A stretch of DNA of 64,000 nucleotides from Styela clava (GCF_964204865.1 NC_135251.1:22320001-22384000); one strand, 5' to 3'; positions 22,501-41,454 are shown, numbered from the stretch's first letter. Notes: generated from the sequence alone by a model not told the origin. Translations and numbers: made by a program.

Positions 22501-25500
22501 TATTATCTGCTCCATTGCGTGTCTCTTACTAGTTTACATGAGTGGTATCTAAACTCAGCCAGAGACAAAAAGTTTCGGACTGCGGTTGGCGTGACGAAAT
22601 GTTTTTAAATATATATTCCACAATAAGATTATTTGATGCATAGTACTGGAACTTACGCCTTATATGTCTTTTCCAATTGCACTATTCCTTAATATTCAAT
22701 AATATGACACTCATCTGACATAGTTTTTCAAGTGTGTAGATAGGTAAAATCTTTTCCACGCTGTTCAGATGGGAATGTGCGAATATATCTGAGAATCGCT
22801 AATATTGGTTTGCAATGCGATGAAATCCCATCTTGGCATTTCTGCCTCTCGCAATTGCTGCGTATATTTATCGGAGAAGTTCTGTGTCGTAGTTATCAAA
22901 TGAAGAACACACGGGAGTATTTTTTCCACTTCTCTACTACTCTCAAACCTTGACATTTTGTCAGAACTTTTTTCATTTAACCTTTTTTTTGAAACATCTC
23001 CAACAACCACAATTAATTCTGTCATTAAACTTCCGAAACAAACAGATGAAATCATCAACAGATGCATATCACGAAGTCCTAAGTAGATATTAGGCCTGAT
23101 TACATGTCCGCTGGAACCGGTCTAGCAGACCACATATTGCTAAATTGATCTTTATCTGGGAGCACGAACAAACAGATGGATTGGAAATGCGAATATATAA
23201 TAACAACGAATTTTTATAGAAAAGAAGCAAAAGTTTTGAAAGTTTTTGGTAGTTTTAAAAGCATTGGCAGGGAACATAAGAATGAACTACATTCTTTCCC
23301 AGGGATATACTATAAAATGTAGCAATTTTCTCATTCTTGTTCACGTGATAGCATTATTTTCACTGCATTGTCGTGATCATCCCGCTGCATAAGAATCCTT
23401 GCTAACAAATATTTGACCATTCTCCACCGGGTGTATATCGACTTGAACTACTGCCGACTGCATTTGCAGGCTTGTATTGTTAATTGCAACAAAAGCGGGT
23501 ATTTTGAAATAGTACTTTTTATTTTACGCGTATTTCAACAGTATTTCCATATATATGGGTCGCTGGGTTAAAAAAATACCTAAAAGTTATTGATTTTTAT
23601 TTCCTAGTAAATTTGGTGCTTGCGTAGTTTGTGAACCAAGATGGCGCACAACCTGAACACAGTATTGTAACAGGTTAGGATTCAGGTTGTGCACCATTAT
23701 GGTGCACAGATTTGTTGAAAACACTAATACAAATATCAAGCCGTAAAAAAAATTGCTCAAGGCTGCAAACTCCACACCAGTGTAGAAATGATGGGCAATA
23801 ACCCCAAGATAAATAATCACAAATAAAAAAAAACTTTGTCTGAAAACAAGGTTGGGCCCAAAAAGGCCCCTTATCTGCCGGACTATATTTAGAAGAACAT
23901 ATTACTTGAAGATATATAGTAATCTGTACAACCAGTGGGGCAGAAACTATGTAAGTTTTATGTAGGTTAATGTCCCTGAGACATTGCTCATTGCCCTTGA
24001 TGCGTATATCGGCCTACAATAAAGTTTGGTTTCTTCTATCACAGAATATCTGATTGTATGTTGACAAGGATGTACGACATTATTCCATCCGTCAGAGCAC
24101 AAGCAGTTCGAGCTCTCACCAGACTTCAACAACCTACTGAAAGTGACTGCCCGATTATTCAACGTAAGTCAATAATATTTCCTTTTTATTATACTGATAT
24201 CTTTTGTGAAAGGTTTTACTAGAAAAACAATAGAATGCTTAGTTGATGTAAATCATTTCCATATAAAAATATGCATGATAAATTAATAAGTAATCTTCTT
24301 TGCGTTTAATTATAAAAAATCTGAAGCCAATATGAATAGAGCCATCTATTCTGGTATTCTATTTCAGAATTGTTTACAAATATTGAACTTGTTTAACTAT
24401 GTGAAGTAAATTATGACAGAATCCTTTTGATAGAATTTTTGACAGCATCCATGTTCAATTATTTATTGAACAATCAAAAGTAGATATGATATAGGAGGAT
24501 AAACAGGAATATCATGGAAACAAAGATCATTAGTTTAAGACAATATATCAGACAACAGACAATATAACTTACATTTCTAGGTTATTTGTTCCTGCTTCGA
24601 TGTGATGAAAGTGCAGAAGTTCGAAGTGCAGTTTTATCTTGTATTACGCTCAGTACTCGAACCTTACCAGAAGTAATGAAAAGAGTGAGAGATGTGAAAG
24701 AAAGTGTTCGAAAATTGGCATATCAGGTCATTAGGCTATATATATTTTATTTCTGCCTATCAATGATCATAATGGTATAAAGATAATATTAGGAATTAAG
24801 AATTGCTTGTGTTCGATCGAATGTGGGAAGGTTGCTTTGGACTTCATTGTCTTTATAGACTGGGGCACTTTACTGTTCACTTGTTCATTTAACCGAGTCT
24901 GCAAGTCTGGGAAATTGACCTTCTTAGCTATCCTACTGCACCTGACCCAAGGCCGATAAATAGAGGAAAAGTTTGTCATATATCTACATCTTATTAATTT
25001 TTATCTTAACTCTAAAATATCTTATTTATAAAACACTTGTAGATAATAAAACTCAGAAGTCTCATACTATGATGACTCTCTATTTGAAAGAACTTGCTTT
25101 ATATTAATCAAGTTTGGTTTGAAATTAAAGTTAAAAAATTTTGTATACAGGTTATGTCACAAAAAGTTAGTATTCGAGCTCTTACCTGCTCTCGCAGATT
25201 GCATCTTATTGAACAAGGACTACTAGATCATTCAGAAAGTGTTAAGAACGTTGTCAAAACACAATTGTTACAAGCATGGCTTCGAACTTATGAGGTAAAT
25301 TCCAGTATTCATCAGTACTCAATCAAATGATATATAAACAAAACAGCCTTGCAGGTGAAAGATCTCGGTTTCAAGCTGTCTCCTAGGCTTTAGTACAAAT
25401 AGTCAAAACTATGGCACGCATGGGGGGGGAGGAGGCTTGTATAAGCGCCGAAATTCATTTTCTTCTCTACAGACTTCTACTGATGTTAACTTCTGTTAGC

Positions 25501-28500
25501 ACAATCAGTATAATTAGTTGTGATATGGATAATGAAATTAAAAATGCTATTATTCCTTTCCTACAAATTTTTTTCCTCAAATTTGTACCTTATCTATTTA
25601 CTTTTTGATTTTTGTCAGGGCAACATCTTGGAAGTTTTAGAAAAACTTGACGCTATTGGATCTTATAAAACTACTTGCAAAGCAGTCCAGGCTTTATTTG
25701 AATATTCTCAAATTGCTGATCTAGTTTCAGGATTCACTATTCTAAATGAGAAGTATGTTATTGTTTTTATTGAAGATTATGTTGTATTTTTTTATAGGGG
25801 GGGTGGGGTATATTGAGCATATGGGGTTAATTGAGTACAAGGTATAAAAACCTCGCTAACTTTTTTGTATGTTGAGTGAATGGTTTGTACTTTGTAGCAA
25901 CAATAGTTCATATCCTATGCTTCCATTTCATTGCGTATAACTCACTTGCCTACTAATGATAAAATTGTTTTAGATGTTTGTATGTGAAATTTTTTTGTTC
26001 ACGAAAAAAATTGTTTTGGAAACTTTACGTGACACTTTTCTGATAGTATATTTTAAACTTTTTGTGATGCCTTTTATTACCTTAGTAAAGACTCTCTTTG
26101 CCCCAGTAGATAATTTTTCTGTAACTCATTGACTTTTTGTTTCATTGATGTTTGAAAAAATCGAGGTAAATTGAGTCTGTCGGAAATTTACCGTGGGGTA
26201 AATTGGGTATATGCATAAATGGCCTCTCCCACTGCTATAACACAGGATTATGAGGTTCTGTGTGACTATTTTTAGCCCTAACACTTTTTTGTAGCCTTTA
26301 TCATGTCCATCTTTCAATATAGGATTCTATTTTTCATGAATATGAGTGTAAATCCACAATGGGCAATCGTAGGATTTTGAGAAAGCAGTTCTCTTCTTGT
26401 AACTAAAAAAAAATAGTAAAAAAGAAAGCTGTGGACAAGCCAAGCACAGAGTCCTACTCCACCATTAAGCTTAGTGCATTTACAAAGGCTTTAGTTGACG
26501 TAATCACACTCACTGTCATCTCCGAAAACATGTAGTAATAATAAAAAAACAGCCGCCCCAGAAAAAGAATTCAGGCGAAAACTATATATCGTCAGTTGAA
26601 AGTATATACCATTATACTGATAGGATAGACTTAAACGGATATGATTGGTAGAAAAAAGAAAAGCAGCAAAGAGAAAGATCATAATATTAGTTCAGAAAAG
26701 CAGTAACAGAGTCAGAATTAGATTGGGCTTTATTGACGATGAGACAGAATATGAAACAGAATTCTCACATTGTAGAGCTGATTATAACAGAGGACTAACT
26801 ATAAGTAGCATATTCTGACATTAATGAAATCAAGACCTTGACTGGCTGGTTGAAATACGGGGAAAGGGAATTCCTTGGCCAAGTTGTCCTCACCAATGTA
26901 TATAAAATGAACTTTGTATGATACCAGTGTATGAAAGAGCTCAAAGATTTTGTGTTAGATTTAACCCAAAATAGGAACATAAAAAGTATCTCTATCAAGG
27001 AAGTTGTTGGCCAAGTCAAACCACCCATTTCTATTCCATAGTGAACTCGTATTTAAACTAAAAGCCTATTTGTGGTAAAAAGTTTATGGAAACCATAATC
27101 GCGATCTATCATACCAAGTTTAAAGTGATGTCAGATAATTATGTTCCATGGTTTTTGTAATTACTATTTTTTAAAATAAACTATATGTACCCAAGTTTCT
27201 CATGAAGGTCTTTGATTTGGTTCTAGGGCTTTCTTGGATTTGATTTAACTGATAGATGTCAGTATACTCAATTATCCTCGAAAAATGAGGTAAATTGAGT
27301 ATACTGACTTCCAAAAAAAAATTGCATTTTAAGGTGACTTGAATACATTGAATAAGACTCAAACTGTTATGCAATGAAGTACAGGGTCAGAATGTTACAA
27401 TGAAACCATAATTTCACGGAGAATCAATTTCACTCAGATTTTACATCGGTTCAAATGTCAAAAACTACTCAAATAGCCCCCCCCCCCCCCCCCCTAGTAT
27501 AAATTGAAATTTAATAGCTTGCTTTTGGGCTTCATTGACTAATTAATTGTAACATTACTTTTTTTCTTTTTGGGTTGCCTAGATGTCCAGTTTAAGATAA
27601 AAATATGTTATGGGTACGAAAACATGATCCAATAGTATTACAAGAATGGAAATTACTACAGCAGTTTATCCTTGAAAAGAGGGCAGACAATATGGTTCAA
27701 TAATTTGACGAACTCGCTTGTTTATTCTTTGAGTTTGATTGTTTAGCATACGTGATCACAGCTGGGGAGATCTCAGCTGAGCATTTTTAGATATGGTGAC
27801 TTCCAAGATTGTTCTCATGTCATTATTGTCTATTTACACTGAACTTTTTATGTGTTTGGATTAAATACATTAGAATATTTCACAGACTGTATTGACGTAT
27901 ACAAAAATTTTTATTATTATTTCAGTAATCTTATCAGCTTTGATATTCTCACTCCTGAGTCAGCATTGTACTGGTGTGAGCTTTGTCAATTCTTGAGATC
28001 GAAAGGAGTCGACTGTGAAGAACATCTTGAAAAATTACTTCCATCACTCACTGAATTTTGTGAATATTTGGAGCTTTATGTTAAAAAGTTAGTATGAGTG
28101 ACTGTATGTTGAATATCATCATGGAAAAATTTATATCTTATATAAATATTTTTAGTTTCAACTATGTTATTATGGATAGTTTATCTCATCAATGAACAAG
28201 TGAGGATGATAAATTCACCACCGAATTGTCTCTTTGATAGATTTAAACTCATTGTTAAATTATGATCACATTGATCATTTTTCGACTATTCTCACTTAAA
28301 TGTATTAGCTAGTGACTTTTTCAGTTCTATTCATGCCACACTTCTATTAATTACTATTAATAAACTCGCAAATAGGCTTCACTTGTTATCGAGCCATTAA
28401 CCTTAAAAAAATATTTCAGATTTCTGAGAGTTAACGAAGAGGAAAATTCTCAAGAAGCTGAGGCTGAAGCAGAAGAAAAAGAATTTATAGCTGAACAACT

Positions 28501-31500
28501 CATTAAAATTGCATCTGGTTTTGATCTGTCTGACGATGCAGGTTGGTTCTAGCGAAACCTTCTCTCAGCGTCTTTTCTGGTCAATTTTCGAACAATTTTG
28601 CTCATCAGCAAATAGGCCTTAAAACTTTACTCATGGCTTTTTAAAAGCTTATGCTTGTGTTCTATTTATTGGAATGATAAAAGAGAGCCATTACTAGTAG
28701 TTTTTTCTTTTAAGCTAGTCATGGCCGAGAATTTGTAAAAAAAGTTGTAGTTGTATACTTGTATGCAATTGTGACTAGTAGAGTTTTGGCATGTTAATTT
28801 AAATTAGTTCAAATTTAGTGGCAACACTTTTTGCAATTTGTAGCAAATATCTTGCTACCTTGTTTAAATACATTTAAACTTCTATTTTAATTGTCTAATG
28901 TAAGATGTAAGTCATGTATTTCTAAAGGGATTGTACTCTATTAAAGGGTAGAGTTCATTTATTGTGTCGATGGAAAAAACGATGAATGTTTATTTTTAGG
29001 TCGCAGAGTCTTGAATGAGACAGTCCGAAGACTCACTCTGAGTGTTGATGTAACTCACTTTTCTATGATTGTGCCAGCTCTTGCTAGAATATTAAATTGT
29101 CTGCACGATTCTGATCATGAAGCAGATAGAGTTGAAATGGCTGCTGAAATGATACAAGATGCTCGTGAAAAAAGTGATCCTGTGCCGTCACAAACTGTTG
29201 TGTCATTAAGTGAGGATGAAATTCGCTCAAAACAAATTCAAGTAAGTGATGGCCTGCCTAAACACAGATGTCAGTCACCCGAGGTTTTATAAATTGGATT
29301 GTCGATGCTAAACCGGATGGATTCCGAATTCCAATTAATAGTTGCTCCGCACATATCGTCAGATATCAGTTGCCTCTTCTTGTTTAGAGCAAACGGGGCG
29401 AAAAAGGCATCATAAGAAAAAACTTATGGAGGATATTTTTGTTGGATTCTAGAATTCTGTGTATTTTGCACATCGCCATGTTATTCAATTTTTTCTGAGG
29501 ATGTCTTGAGTTTCGTAAAGTTTGTTGGCTCTGTTTGAAATTTCCTCAAAGAATAAAAATCTGTTTTAATTAATATCAAGTATACACAGTATTTTTCTGT
29601 GTTATCTAGTTTGCCACTTTTGTCTTTTTTCCCTATTTCTGTATCCTGTGCTCACCCTTACATGTTTAAATTTGTCTGTTTTCTTATTCAAATATTTTTA
29701 TTGTCCTACCTACATTTGCTTACTCATTCACCTTATTGCCTTCGGTAAATTTCTAGCTTGCTCGAATTCGAGTGAAAATGATCGAGTTGAGTGAGGTTTT
29801 AGAAGAGGAGATAAGTGCAAAGAAATTTGTTGAAGCTGCAGAAGTACAAAAAGAACTGGATGGTCTAAAAGTTGATAAAGCAGAAATAGAGAAAAGTATG
29901 GAACCACAAACTGTTGAAATTGATGGAATGGAAGAAGATTTTCCACCTGACCTGAAGGTTTGTGTTGATCCAGACTTCGTTTTGTGCAGGGATGGGTGGC
30001 ATGTGGATTACGCAATTGAGAAAGTTGTGAAAATTTCTCACTACATACAAAAAAAATTGTTTGTGAAGTTTATTTGAAGTATCTAAAGTCTAAACTATGA
30101 ATTGGTAAAATATTTTTAAAGTTTGTTCATCTCTGGTGCAATACTATCAGCTGCGATTAAATTTGACACTATCATAGTGAATGGGAATAGTAACTATTGA
30201 GAATAGATACTTTTGTCATTTCTTTAAAAATCCTCAATTTGAGATCTTTTTCATAATAAATTTGAACTAAAGGTAACTATTATAATCATATTTAAAAAAT
30301 TAAGTACTTTTGTTGATGCAGTCCTTGCAAAAAACTTTGCCCCAATGCTGGTCTTGTGTGATCATTAGGAAAATCCGAATCCGTACAGCTATTGGAATAC
30401 ATTTGTAATGAAATATTAGAATAGGTAACCTAAATTCTTTGTTATTTAATAATACATATGGCAAGGATTGGGAAACTTTCTTGTGTGATTCCATAAACAT
30501 CCAATTTACCGAAAGAATCTGAAAGAGGAATAGTTAAACTGAAGGCTTGTCTACCCTGATGATCCATTTTGCTTCTTGATTAGTCATTATCTTTTTCGCT
30601 TCTCTACAGTAAAAATGATTTAATTTTTATTCTAGAATGATCCTGCAACAATATTGAAATGCTTACAAATCACAAAAGAAGTTTGTTCATCGATATCTTT
30701 CTTTGATTCTGCCACAAAGCCAAATGGAAAAGTAAAAAGAAGATTGAAATCTCTTCATCCTACTCTTCTTGAGCTTGTCAATACACTCGTTTTACCTTCG
30801 ATTGCAAACCCCCATCCAGCAATTCGTGAAGTTGCTGTTGAATGTCTGGGAAATTGTTGTCTTTATTCATTTGATTTGTCTGCTCAACATCTTCCGTTGT
30901 TTTTACAGGTGACTACTATTTTATACATTGTTTAAATTTGTCCGTTAGTACAGCGTTTTCTAACTATTTATGATACATCATACATTCATTCCTCCTTTCA
31001 CTTATTATGAAACTCTCTTATTTCTTAAAATCTGCTTCTGTTTGTTGTGAAATATTTATTGGATCATTAGCATTAATGGATCAATGCGCAAAATCACTTT
31101 TGTTTATTTTAAATTTAATGTGTACATAAATATGTACAACAATATTACTAAATCTTCTTATTCTCATAAAAAAATTATTATTTGTTGAAATCGGATCTTG
31201 CTATTGCTACGCTCAATTGGCAATCTGGCTTTTGTGCAATTTGAATAAATTATAATGTGTCTATGAGTATGTATCACAAAATTACTAAATGAATGAATAA
31301 GTAATACATAGTAAAAGTACACCAAATACAAAGTAATATTTTCTTCCCGAAAAAACAACAAATTTTGTCTCTGCTTGTGAAACGCTGTTAGCAATCCTGG
31401 CAATGCTCCAACCCCCTAGGTCAAATTTATTTGTTTTTCTAGATTATACAAGCTGATGTTGTTGAGGTTCGAATCAAAGCATTGGGTGGTATTGTTGATG

Positions 31501-34500
31501 TATTAAGAATCTATGGTGTGGAAGCATTCGCTCCTAATAAAGACAAGAAAAAGGAAAGCGATGTAAGTTTGATGTTTCAAAAAGATTTTTATCTTTTTTC
31601 TATGGTTGAATCATTCGTATTATTATCGCATCAAGCTCAAATTCATTCATATTTTTAGTTTAGAACAATTGTGTGAATTTGGGGTTTGTTTTTGTACACT
31701 GTTGACTGCTGCTATTGGCAAGTATTTAGTTTAAAACTCTTGTTTATCTCTGCACTGAGGGCATAATAAGTAGTGGTGGGCTATGCTGAACCACGATTAT
31801 TCTATTTTTTATAAACCTAGCATATCATTTCCTATGGCAGAATACTCAAATACCCTTGATCTAATCAATCAAACGTAAAAAATAGAAAAAAAGTTCTTTT
31901 TATGGGTAACATTGTGATTTATTACTTAGCAGAATAAGAAATTCGTTTTCAATGATTTCAAGTCTAAGCTTTCCTAAACCAGTGGTTTCTCCAACTGTCA
32001 TGATCCGTAACCCCCTTCGGAAGACCTAACGCTTTTGGCGCCCTGTCTTCTATAAAAAAAACTAATTTTGCATTCAATAAACATGTTCCGATCAGTTATT
32101 TTATGCGCCACTTTCAATAATAAATAGTCAACAAATCAAAAAGTATTTGTATTACAGCAAAAAAGTGAACAACTCAATGTCGTTTAGTTGCAATTCATAT
32201 AGTCATTGTGAATGATACCTAGTGGTGGCTTTTGGTTATGGCCTCCTGAGAACCACTCTGCTTTGCCTAATTTAAAAAACCCTGTCATGAGCCTATCGTA
32301 TTTGTTTCCATCTCAGCCACTCGCTAATGAGGAAGAGGATAAAGAAAGTTATGACGTTGAAGATGATGAGAATAATTATATCACTACTTTGATTTTAACT
32401 AAAATTGTTGAAATGTTGGATGAAGACGTAAGACTTATTATTTGTTTCGGAAATGCTGTATGTCTTATGTGATGTATAGTATACATGCAAAAACTTTTTA
32501 GAATTCTCCGGTCTGTCTGATGGAGAGAAATATGATAAGATTGCATACTTATATCATTATATGGAGAAACCATGGCCTCTTATCTCGTTAGTAGTTTTTC
32601 CAGGTTTATGGACTTGATGGGGGAGACGTGAATCACCCCATGACAGGGTGGTCCAAAGTTGTTCGCTTCGCGGGCCACAAAATTATTTTTGCATTGTTCG
32701 CGGGCCACAATAGTGCTAAGAATAGGTAAACAGTGCAATACAAAACAAACACTTATATTGAGCAAACACATAGTTATCAGACATAGCCATCCCAAGCTAA
32801 TAGAATCCGCATTCGATTTTTAGTATCTATGATGCCTATATTGTTAGCATATATTCCTGACCAAATAGATAAAAAGCCAGATCATAATTTAGACTGCTAA
32901 GCAAATTATTCAACTTTGATAGTTGCTTCAGCTAGCCATAACACTATAGTCAATTCAGTGACATTATTGATGTAACAATATGTCAAAAGATTTTTCTGAT
33001 TAATTTTATCACGAAACAACATGAAATGCGATTTTTTGATTACTCTCCGAATGTTACGTGGGCCACAGATAATAAAGCGGCAGGCCACATGTGGCGCGTG
33101 GGTTTGGGTTGGACCACCCTGCAACCTGTTTCCACATAATTATCCCGAATAGGATTTGAAACTGTCGATCTATGCTGGGAAAGTTGTGCGATTCCCTTCA
33201 GTGCCTTATGATAAAATTGTGGAAAGAAATTTCAGCTTTGCTATAAATTGAATTATTGATATAGAAATCATTGGTTCAGTTACTAAATGAATTCGTATAA
33301 ACTTCTGAATTTTTTTCAGCATGCTGATATCCGACACGCTGCTGCTTCTGGTCTAGCTATGATACTTGTATCTGGTAGAATCGTGAGTCCTGCTATATTT
33401 TCACGACTTGTTTTACTTTGGTATAATCCAACAACTCAAGATGAATTCAACACATTGAATAAAATCAGCTGCTTCCTTGATTTTTATCCTTACATGTGCA
33501 AGTAAGTGCTACATGATGATAAATATAACATTTTGTGACAATTTTAGGTGAGATGAAAAAAAAATTTATCAACTAAGTTTTAATACCAAGAGTAAATAGC
33601 TTGATATCAAACTTCATAAGCTGAGATTTTCTAAAATTACCATACCTTCAGTTCAGTGTAGAAAAAAATTAATTTTTACCTTTGAGAGCTTATGATTTAT
33701 TGGTTTTCTATAAATTGTAATTAAAAATGTCTTGTCTATCGGTATTTACTGACTCGTAATTTGCCGCAGTGGTTGTCTGTAACTTCAGTCAGATATCATA
33801 TCCTTCGCTTTTGATGAGTCCACATGACCTTGTTTTGATCAAATTTTTTCATAAAATCATTATATTAGTAGTAACTATATAGTCCTTCCAGTTGGGGGTA
33901 GAACGTCGCGTTTGACAAATAGTTTTGAATGGACTTTCTGGGAAACTTATGTGAATTCTAAATTTGAAAATTACAGCTCAAAGATGATATTTTCAAACCT
34001 AAAAATTTATTTAATTTAATAGCTAAGTTATGTTCGAAAATATGTTCCTGTATGTTAAGACTATCGTTTTTTTTTTTTTTTGCAAAATTAATACTTCATT
34101 AATTTCAGAGCAACACACAACTGTCTTGAAGAAGCATTCCTTCCAACACTTCGGACTCTTTTTGAGGCTCCAAACTCATCTCCACTTGCATCAGTTAATA
34201 TACAGAATGTTGCAGAATTACTTGTTCATCTGACAAAACCATCATTGATAAAAAGTCTTCATCGTGATAAAGACAATGAAGGAAATGGAACAAAATGGAG
34301 AGAACAAGTTGATTGGGTCAGTTTGCATGAGAGAATCTGAAACCTGATAAAACATAGGCGGCCTCGTGGGTAAAGCGTTAGCATCGCAGGTTGACATGCC
34401 CACCATCTGTGATAAATTTTGTAGGCAAAGCTGAATAAAGATTCTGGTCTTTCCAAACTATTGTAGCTTACCTTGCTTTGAGTGCTTCTGCAGTGTATTG

Positions 34501-36069
34501 ATCAAAGCGAAAGGCATAAAGTTTCGTGTCAAATCAGAAACAGGTGTCACGGTCAGCAGATTAAAAATCGTGTTCCTATGACAAATATAACAAACTTTTA
34601 GATGAAATATCAGATCTCATACGATTTATAGAAAATTTAGGAATAAATAAAAGCAATAGCCTTCTTTTTAACCACTGAAAATTTCAAAGCAATTGGTCCT
34701 TTAGTGAATGGAATCAAATTGACTCCTCAGAATTGAAAACAGGCAATTGAATTAAGCTTGCATATGCTTTTGTGATCATTGCTCTAATTTTTGTTTTCTC
34801 CGAAATTAAATTTATTTTATAATAGTTGTTGGCCCAGGACTTAACTTCCCAAAGTCTGAATTGCACACTTTTATAGGCGATAAACTTAATTCCAAACTAT
34901 CCATTTCTCAAAAGAGCATTAATTTTACTGAGTCTTTGTAACAGTTTATTATAGGAGGCTCACATGCACCTAAGTTTTCATTATCAAGAGTTGATTTTAT
35001 TAGATCTGTAGTCGAAACCAACATTTATTCGACTGTAGTCTGAGGGTGAGCAGTCATGTTTTTCAATAAGACTATTTTCATATGCAATTTGCGAAACTTT
35101 AATACTTATTAAATCATTTGTTGTGCCCATTTTCAGCTTGGTGATCGTTCAGCACACGATGGATTGGCAATAAAGTTAAGCAATGAGATTCTGAGAGATC
35201 CACAATCAGTAAATGTTGTGGTTTTATCTCGCAGTTTATCTATGTTGGAATTGTCATCAAACCTGCAAGACAATCTTAAAGATCTCACAGTTTTGTGTGA
35301 AGATATGTTGGAAGTGGGTATTTGGAAAATAAATGGATTTTAAGTGATATTGAGTCTGCTGGATAGAGCAACAATATCACTCGACCCTGTGCTAAATATT
35401 GTTTATTGGACCGTTTAATTAAATTCTCGTTTCTTGGAAAAAAAAAAACTATTGGACCAATTGTTTCAAATTCCATGTATGTGTAGATGGAAGAAGTCGC
35501 TACAAGGCTGTTCCTTGTTTTTTCTGATTTTGCACAAAATTCTGCCGTTTTTAAATTTAACTTTTGTCATTCGTTCCGCTGATCTTTTCAGCGAACTCTA
35601 TGATCTCAACTCAATTCTTACTGATCAGTGATGTAAAATCTCCACGTCCATATATTTCAGCATTGCTTTCTTGTTAGTGTGCGCAAATTGGTTGTTTTCA
35701 GTCGTAAACTAGTTTTTGTGATAGTGACATCAAAAACGGATTATGTTTTGCAGCTAACAACGATAGTATTTGGTTCACAAAGCATATCGAGCTCGCACAG
35801 ATAAAACTTATGATGGGCCAACTGATATGTCATGATAACTTGCCATGTAATATTTCGTTCAGGTTGTAAAAAACAAACAATCTTGGAGATATTTGAAGAA
35901 GTTCCAATCACAAGTTTTATCACTCATACTTGTGAGGCCATCGAGCAAACAACAGGAAAATATGAGCTGTGAAGAGGAGACCATGAACGATGAGAATACT
36001 CAACATTCTGAGGAAGCTAGTGAAGACAACAGCCAGGGTGCGGAAAGTGGAGATTCTGTATTTATTTAA
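19523..36069 (+). CDS. NCAPG: Condensin complex subunit 3 / NCAPG, 19 exons
   Basis: HEAT-repeat subunit of condensin I, which compacts mitotic chromosomes with SMC2/SMC4 and NCAPD2/NCAPH. Exons: 19523-19624, 20025-20140, 20727-20826, 21258-21367, 24045-24163, 24581-24726, 25151-25294, 25619-25752, 27926-28087, 28420-28541, 29000-29241, 29757-29957, 30636-30908, 31443-31562, 32317-32427, 33320-33501, 34109-34316, 35137-35313, 35863-36069. All phases agree and give 991 residues (human about 1015). Family blocks in order: PHQNQAKL-like start (GHQNQAKLAE), REPAVERVMEFVARF, RCDESAEVRSAVLSCI, VKESVRKLAYQV, EGNILEVLEKLD, LTPESALYWCELC, HPAIREVAVECLGNCC, RLVLLWYNPTT, EEAFLPTLRTLFEAP, VAELLVHLTKPS. 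The second half is the Cnd3 domain. The tail is acidic and short. Exon 2 uses an atypical donor (GTTCGA). Introns 4, 8, 14 and 15 carry transposons. Confidence 0.95.
21558..21660. mobile_element. Palindromic MITE, 5'-truncated copy (NCAPG intron 4)
   Basis: The two arms 'gcacaacctgaac' and 'gttcaggttgtgcgccatc' are inverse, and the right end 'gaatacttcgggagcacc' matches the termini of 52791-53026. The outer left terminus is missing. Confidence 0.75.
23615..23725. mobile_element. Palindromic MITE, same family (NCAPG intron 4)
   Basis: Left end 'ggtgcttgcgtagtttgtga' followed by 'accaagatggcgcacaacct'; the right arm 'caggttgtgcaccattatgg' is its diverged inverse. Right boundary approximate. 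Confidence 0.65.
25797..27495. mobile_element. TA-flanked DNA transposon remnant with repeated 'ggtaaattgagta' motifs (NCAPG intron 8)
   Basis: Both ends are TA plus a G/C run: TA-GGGGGGGTGGGGTATATTGAG on the left, and on the right ACTCAAATAG followed by 19 C's and TA. The motif GGTAAATTGAGTA and variants occur near both ends (25805, 25825, 26163, 26194, 27287, and inverted at 27262 and 27466), like transposase binding sites. The interior has traces of a plus-strand coding frame but many stops. The TA duplication fits Tc1/mariner/pogo-type elements; the class is inference. Confidence 0.6.
27258..27308. repeat. Perfect 16-bp hairpin arms inside the TA-flanked element
   Basis: GTCAGTATACTCAATT (27258-27273) and its exact inverse (27293-27308) are separated by 19 bases, within which CCTC and GAGG can extend the stem. 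Confidence 0.9.
31980..32260. mobile_element. hAT-like MITE (NCAPG intron 14)
   Basis: Starts CAGTGGTTTCTCC and ends GAGAACCACTCTG, the inverse with mismatches. CAGTGGTT termini are common in non-autonomous hAT elements. It ends 57 bp before exon 15. The flanking duplication is not clear. Confidence 0.6.
32545..33185 (-). mobile_element. Old SINE copy split by a hAT-like MITE
   Basis: 32545-32643 and 33122-33185 together follow the SINE at 18806-19159 ('accatggcctcttatctcgt', 'gacgtgaatcacccca', then 'cacataattatcccgaatag'). The 478-bp MITE lies between them. The orientation is the same as the reference copy. Confidence 0.65.
32644..33121. mobile_element. hAT-like MITE, 478 bp, nested in a SINE (NCAPG intron 15)
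   Basis: Terminal inverted repeats CAGGGTGGTCCAA and TTGGACCACCCTG are exact over 13 bp. Subterminal 'cgcgggccacaa' and related blocks repeat. No transposase frame. Confidence 0.8.
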
Positions 36070-36733
36070 TGTATTATTACTGGGATAAATAACTGAAAAA
36101 ATCCTTAAGCACTGAGTCTTGTTTCTTTGCATAACAGAAAAATATATTGTGAAACCTTGTTTTGTTATTATTACAAGTATAAAACTATTCAACTCATGGG
36201 TAAGGATTTCGGCGAGGCCATGTATTTATTCTTTTATTATTACGTCTTCTGCTCTGAACAAGGCCAGGTGCAGCAGTCACCAATCAATATCCACTGGTAT
36301 GTCAGGACCCGCCTTCCTTCCTATGATAATATTATCCTCATACATGTTGAGTGAGGGTCCAGGAACGTGCGCACTTTTCCTTCCGTTTGGCCACAAAATA
36401 CTCATGATGACCTCATCTGTCGCATTATCTACCCAGGACGAGTCAGTCCACAGCCCCCAAACCTACTTTGCACGAAAACATCATTGACAACAAGTAAAAT
36501 AACATTTATTATTGTATCACTCTCTACAGGAAAAACCTTGGTGCTCGATGAAAACGATACAACATTCCATATACAAAGAAAGAGACTGAAGAACAACAAT
36601 CAGCCACCAACATCAGCTTTCACAAATGCTTGATTGATATTCAGCTTGGCGAGTACCTGCGACTTTTTGATAGATTTTGGTCATCTCATCATTCAATATT
36701 CTGAGCAGCAATCATAAGCTTTCCTTTCTTCCA
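36070..36733. other. Convergent spacer between NCAPG and RNF113A
   Basis: 664 bp holding both 3' UTRs. The ORFs on the plus strand here are short, lack splice support and look random. Confidence 0.6.

Positions 36734-41454
<4,721 letters not shown>

Noticed and set aside
34343..34440. Possible second SINE head ('gtgggtaaagcgttagc')
   Set aside because: No B box and no second copy in the window, so not supported.
36119..36633. Three overlapping plus-strand ORFs after NCAPG
   Set aside because: Random-looking peptides in the 3' UTR region, no splice signals or motifs.
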